Shown piece by piece: positions 61,264 through 64,000 of a stretch of DNA of 64,000 bases. The position numbers and the translations under genes were made by a program. The number at the start of each line of letters is the position of its first letter. Positions within the stretch are counted from its first letter, which is position 1. The stretch covers positions 620,001 through 684,000 of the forward strand of contig NZ_FOFD01000001.1 in NCBI RefSeq assembly GCF_900110865.1. Direction: 5' to 3'. A model generated the notes under the pieces. The model did no database searches and had not been told where the DNA came from. It was given only the letters and a program-made list of their open reading frames with translations. The stretch is from Natrinema salaciae (GTDB taxonomy: Archaea; Halobacteriota; Halobacteria; Halobacteriales; Natrialbaceae).

Positions 61264-64000
61264 ATGGATGTAATGGTTGATGAAAGATCACACCACACAT
61301 TCGAATCGTACGGGAGACGGGGAGTACTCGGCGGTATGGCGTCACTGCTCGCGGCGTCGGCTTACTCGCTGAACGTTTCGGCGCACGCGGCCTCGCCGGT
61401 CTGTGGGGGCGACGATTCGGCGACGCAGACGGTGTCCTCGCCCGACGGCAGCGTCGCCGTAACCGTCGACGTCGGCGACGGGACGCCGTCCTACAGCGTC
61501 TCGTTCGAGGGGACGACCGTCATCGAGCCCTCCTGTCTCGGGTTCGAGTTCCAGCGCCAGTCGCCGTTCGGCGTCGGCGGCGACGCGACCGATATCGCCG
61601 TCACTGGAAGCGAACGGACGACGGTCGACACGTGCTGGGAACCGGTCTGGGATCGGTACGACGAGATCCGCGAACACTACACCGAACTCCGACTCGGTCT
61701 CGAGGAGACCGCGGGACCGGGTCGGGCCGGCACCCTCGAGCTGCGGGTGTTCGACGACGGCCTCGGATTCCGGTTCCTCTTCGACGAGAGCTTCGGCGAC
61801 CAGTTCGTCATCACGTCCGAGCGGACCCAGTACGCCTTCGCCGAGGATTACGAGTCGTGGTGGATTCCCAACGACTACAACAACTTCGAAGTGGAGTACG
61901 AGGAGACATCGCTGAGCGAGATCGGCTCGACGCTCGAAGACGAGCTGGGCGGCGAGTTCGACGGCGTCCACACGCCGATGACGATGCGGACGGCCGACGA
62001 TCGCTACCTCAGCGTCCACGAGGCGAACCTCGACGACTACGCGTCGCTGGCGATCGCGCCGCAGGAGAGCGGCGACACCGAGTTCGAGTCGACCCTCGCG
62101 CCGCTTCCCGACGGAACGAAAGTGTCCGCGTCCGCCCCTCACGTGACGCCGTGGCGGACGATCCAGCTCGGCGACCGGCCGGGCGACCTCGTCGAATCGA
62201 ACCTCATCGTCAACCTCAACGACGACTACAGCGACGACGTGTTCACGCAGGGGACCGACTGGATCGAACCCCAGAAGTTCATCGGCGTCTGGTGGCTGAT
62301 GATCACCGGCCGAGCCGACTGGGAGTACCAGGGCCCGCAGACCGGCAACCACGGCGCACAGACCGGCCGGGCGAAGCAGTACATGGACTTCGCGAGCGAG
62401 CACGACATCCCGGGCGTGCTCGTCGAGGGCTGGAACCAGGGCTGGTCGAGCTACCCGGGTGACGGGAGCGAGCTCGATTTCACCGAACCGTATCCCGACT
62501 TCGACCTCGAGGGAGTGACCGACTACGGCGCGAGCCTCGAGCCGCCGACGCAGATGACGATGCACAACGAGACGGCGGGGGACTTTCGCAACTACGAGTC
62601 CCAGCTCGAGGCGGCGTTCGGGCTGTACGACGACCTCGGGATCCGAACGATCAAGAACGGCTACGTCGCCGACAGCGGCAATCTGGCCGGAGAGGGGTTC
62701 AACCACCACAATCAGGTGCTGGTCAACCACCACACGCTGGTCGCGGAGACCGCGGCGGCAAACCGGCAGCTGCTCGACATCCACGAGCCGATCCACCCGA
62801 CCGGCCGCCGCCGGACCTACCCCAACCTGATGACGCGTGAGGGCGTGAAAGGCCAGGAGTACGACGCGTTCGGCAACGTCAGCCCCGCCCACCACGTCAC
62901 CTTCCCGTTCACGCGGATGCTCGGCGGTCCCGTCGAGTACACGCCGGGGATCTTCGACATGGACTCCGGCTCCGGCGGCATCGAGACGACGCGGGCCAAA
63001 CAGCTCGCGATGTACCCGACGTACTTCAGCGGCCTCCAGATGGTCGCGGACCTGCCGAGTTCCTATCTGGCCGATCAGCCCGCGACGCTCCGCGTCGGGG
63101 AGGTCGCGCAGGCCCAACACGCCGAGCTGGACGGGTTCGTCACGCAGTCCGAGTGGGCCCACGCGCAGGGCGAAGCGTACGTCCCCGTCGACGCCAACAG
63201 CGTCGACAACGGGTCGACGGCCACCTGGACGCTCGAGGACGTCGACGCCGGCGAGTACGACGTCCACCTCCGAGTGGCGAACTACGAGGCCGACAACGGC
63301 CTTGGGGACGGCGTCGACGCGACGGCTACCCTCCGAATCGACGGCGAGCCGGTCGAGCAGCTGTCGATCCCGGGAACCGACTACTGGGACGTCTGGACGG
63401 CGACGGCGACGACCGTCTCGCTCGAGGCCGGAGACACCGACCTCTCCATCGCGCTGACCGACGCGGACACCGGCGGCTTCAACCTCGATGCGATCGCCGT
63501 CACGGCGCCCGGCGAGTCGATGCCGGAACCCGAGGAGCCGCCGATCACCGGCCCGACGGTTCCCGCGTTCCAGTTCATCGAGGACGTCCCGGCTGCGGGC
63601 TGGGACGACACGCGCGTCCTGGACGCATCGATCGGTGAGTACATGATCACCGCCCGGCAGAAAGACGAGGAGTGGTACGTCGGCGCGATGACCGACGAGA
63701 ACGGCCGTGCGCTCGAGATCCCGCTCGACTTCCTCGAGTCCGGTCACGGCTGGTGGGACGACGACTGCGGTTGGTGGGATGACGGAGACCACGACTGGGG
63801 AGACGATGACGACGACCACGGCTGGGGCCGAGGTCAGCGAGAAGGAAACGGCGACGGTCACCGGAAGGGACGCGGTCGCGGCCACGAAAAGGGGCGCGGC
63901 AAAGGCCACGCCAAAGGAAACGGCCGAGGCCACGAGAAAAAACGCGGACAGGGGCGAGACCGTGGACCGAGCCACACGGACGACAAGTACGTCGCGGAGA
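61264..64000 (+). CDS. Secreted GH97 glycosidase with inserted carbohydrate-binding domain (3' end missing)
   Basis: Open from ATG 61264 to the window edge, at least 912 residues. A Tat-type leader (ESYGRRGVLGGMASLLAASAY) is followed by a beta-super-sandwich, then the GH97 barrel: FIGVWWLMITG, VLVEGWNQGW, RRRTYPNLMTREGVKGQEYDAFG, and VEYTPGIFDM. A CBM35/6-like domain (63160-63510) and a linker (EPEEPPITGP) lie before the C-terminal GH97 domain (IEDVPAAGWDDTRVLDASIGEYMITARQKDEEWYVGAMTD). That domain is interrupted by a Trp/Asp-rich then Lys/Arg/His/Gly-rich repeat. GH97 enzymes are alpha-glucosidases or alpha-galactosidases. Confidence 0.88.
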   Translation, partial: MDVMVDERSHHTFESYGRRGVLGGMASLLAASAYSLNVSAHAASPVCGGDDSATQTVSSPDGSVAVTVDVGDGTPSYSVSFEGTTVIEPSCLGFEFQRQSPFGVGGDATDIAVTGSERTTVDTCWEPVWDRYDEIREHYTELRLGLEETAGPGRAGTLELRVFDDGLGFRFLFDESFGDQFVITSERTQYAFAEDYESWWIPNDYNNFEVEYEETSLSEIGSTLEDELGGEFDGVHTPMTMRTADDRYLSVHEANLDDYASLAIAPQESGDTEFESTLAPLPDGTKVSASAPHVTPWRTIQLGDRPGDLVESNLIVNLNDDYSDDVFTQGTDWIEPQKFIGVWWLMITGRADWEYQGPQTGNHGAQTGRAKQYMDFASEHDIPGVLVEGWNQGWSSYPGDGSELDFTEPYPDFDLEGVTDYGASLEPPTQMTMHNETAGDFRNYESQLEAAFGLYDDLGIRTIKNGYVADSGNLAGEGFNHHNQVLVNHHTLVAETAAANRQLLDIHEPIHPTGRRRTYPNLMTREGVKGQEYDAFGNVSPAHHVTFPFTRMLGGPVEYTPGIFDMDSGSGGIETTRAKQLAMYPTYFSGLQMVADLPSSYLADQPATLRVGEVAQAQHAELDGFVTQSEWAHAQGEAYVPVDANSVDNGSTATWTLEDVDAGEYDVHLRVANYEADNGLGDGVDATATLRIDGEPVEQLSIPGTDYWDVWTATATTVSLEAGDTDLSIALTDADTGGFNLDAIAVTAPGESMPEPEEPPITGPTVPAFQFIEDVPAAGWDDTRVLDASIGEYMITARQKDEEWYVGAMTDENGRALEIPLDFLESGHGWWDDDCGWWDDGDHDWGDDDDDHGWGRGQREGNGDGHRKGRGRGHEKGRGKGHAKGNGRGHEKKRGQGRDRGPSHTDDKYVAE
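63742..63966 (+). repeat. Low-complexity insertion in the GH97 C-terminal domain
   Basis: An acidic Trp/Asp stretch (GHGWWDDDCGWWDDGDHD) is followed by a basic run of about 46 residues with short GHEKGRGKGH-type units (GRGHEKGRGKGHAKGNGRGHEKK). After it the protein resumes SHTDDKYVAE. The basic part is unusual against an acidic proteome. The DNA shows imperfect repeats of a GGCCACG-like core coding for GH. Confidence 0.7.

Noticed and set aside
61342-63975. Long minus-strand open frame of about 877 codons
   Set aside because: It lies opposite the GH97 gene; that plus-strand reading has a Tat leader and family motifs, while this one has Arg/Val-rich shadow composition.
1-64000. CRISPR array, tRNA or rRNA gene
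   Set aside because: I looked for regularly spaced repeats, cloverleaf signatures and conserved rRNA stretches and saw none. A tRNA scan would be decisive.

Overview
The window is GC-rich chromosomal DNA from a halophilic archaeon. The proteins are strongly acidic, exported proteins carry twin-arginine (Tat) leaders, several genes look leaderless with TATA-like boxes about 25-30 bp before the start codon, and archaeal markers are present (SecE-Spt5, transcription factor S, MBF1, RibL, beta-RFAP synthase, HTH-10/Bat, HalOD1). The gene content fits class Halobacteria, and Natrialbales is a reasonable guess that I cannot prove. I found no rRNA, tRNA, CRISPR array or intact transposon.

Layout. 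1-14.3 kb: housekeeping and repair genes (glutaredoxin end, two SDRs, endonuclease V, AN1-rhomboid, PolX with a Mut7-C RNase-like protein, PHP protein, secreted hydrolase, secE-spt5, HtrA), plus a doubly broken Tat-leader pseudogene at 1.1-2.4 kb. 14.4-27.5 kb: a starch/maltodextrin and glucose locus with KDPG aldolase, TrmB regulator, GH15 glucoamylase, a complete sugar ABC transporter, GH13 amylase and gluconate dehydratase. Together these would take alpha-glucans to glucose and on into the semi-phosphorylative Entner-Doudoroff route. A secreted GH13 amylase (53.3-54.6 kb) and a secreted GH97 enzyme (61.3 kb to the window end) would feed it from outside the cell. 27.6-29.6 kb: AlaX, MBF1 and an AT-rich gap. 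29.6-44.2 kb: a probable sugar-acid/hydroxyacid catabolic island with a 2-hydroxyacid dehydrogenase, a TAXI-type TRAP transporter with an extra one-helix protein, two enolase-superfamily dehydratases/racemases, a LarA-like protein, an IclR regulator, an SDR without the usual catalytic Tyr/Lys, a cupin, a fumarylacetoacetase-family hydrolase, a threonine-synthase-like PLP enzyme and an MFS carrier. 44.9-64 kb: mixed housekeeping (membrane J-protein, Pol IV, TFS, a RecA-like protein, HTH-10 regulator, IlvD, RibL, JAMM protease, DHH/S1 phosphoesterase) and the two secreted glycosidases.

Regulation. Two near-identical 16-bp sites of the form TACT-N7-RAGTR lie before the sugar ABC genes and before the gluconate dehydratase, and are candidate TrmB operators. 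Three copies of a 15-bp palindrome, TTCCG-N5-CGGAA, fill the gap between the divergent iclR gene and the SDR-cupin-hydrolase operon, and are candidate IclR operators. The sugar-acid island read as an IclR-controlled 'diketo-hydrolase' pathway fed by a TAXI-TRAP transporter is my best candidate for an undescribed system. Its substrate is unknown.
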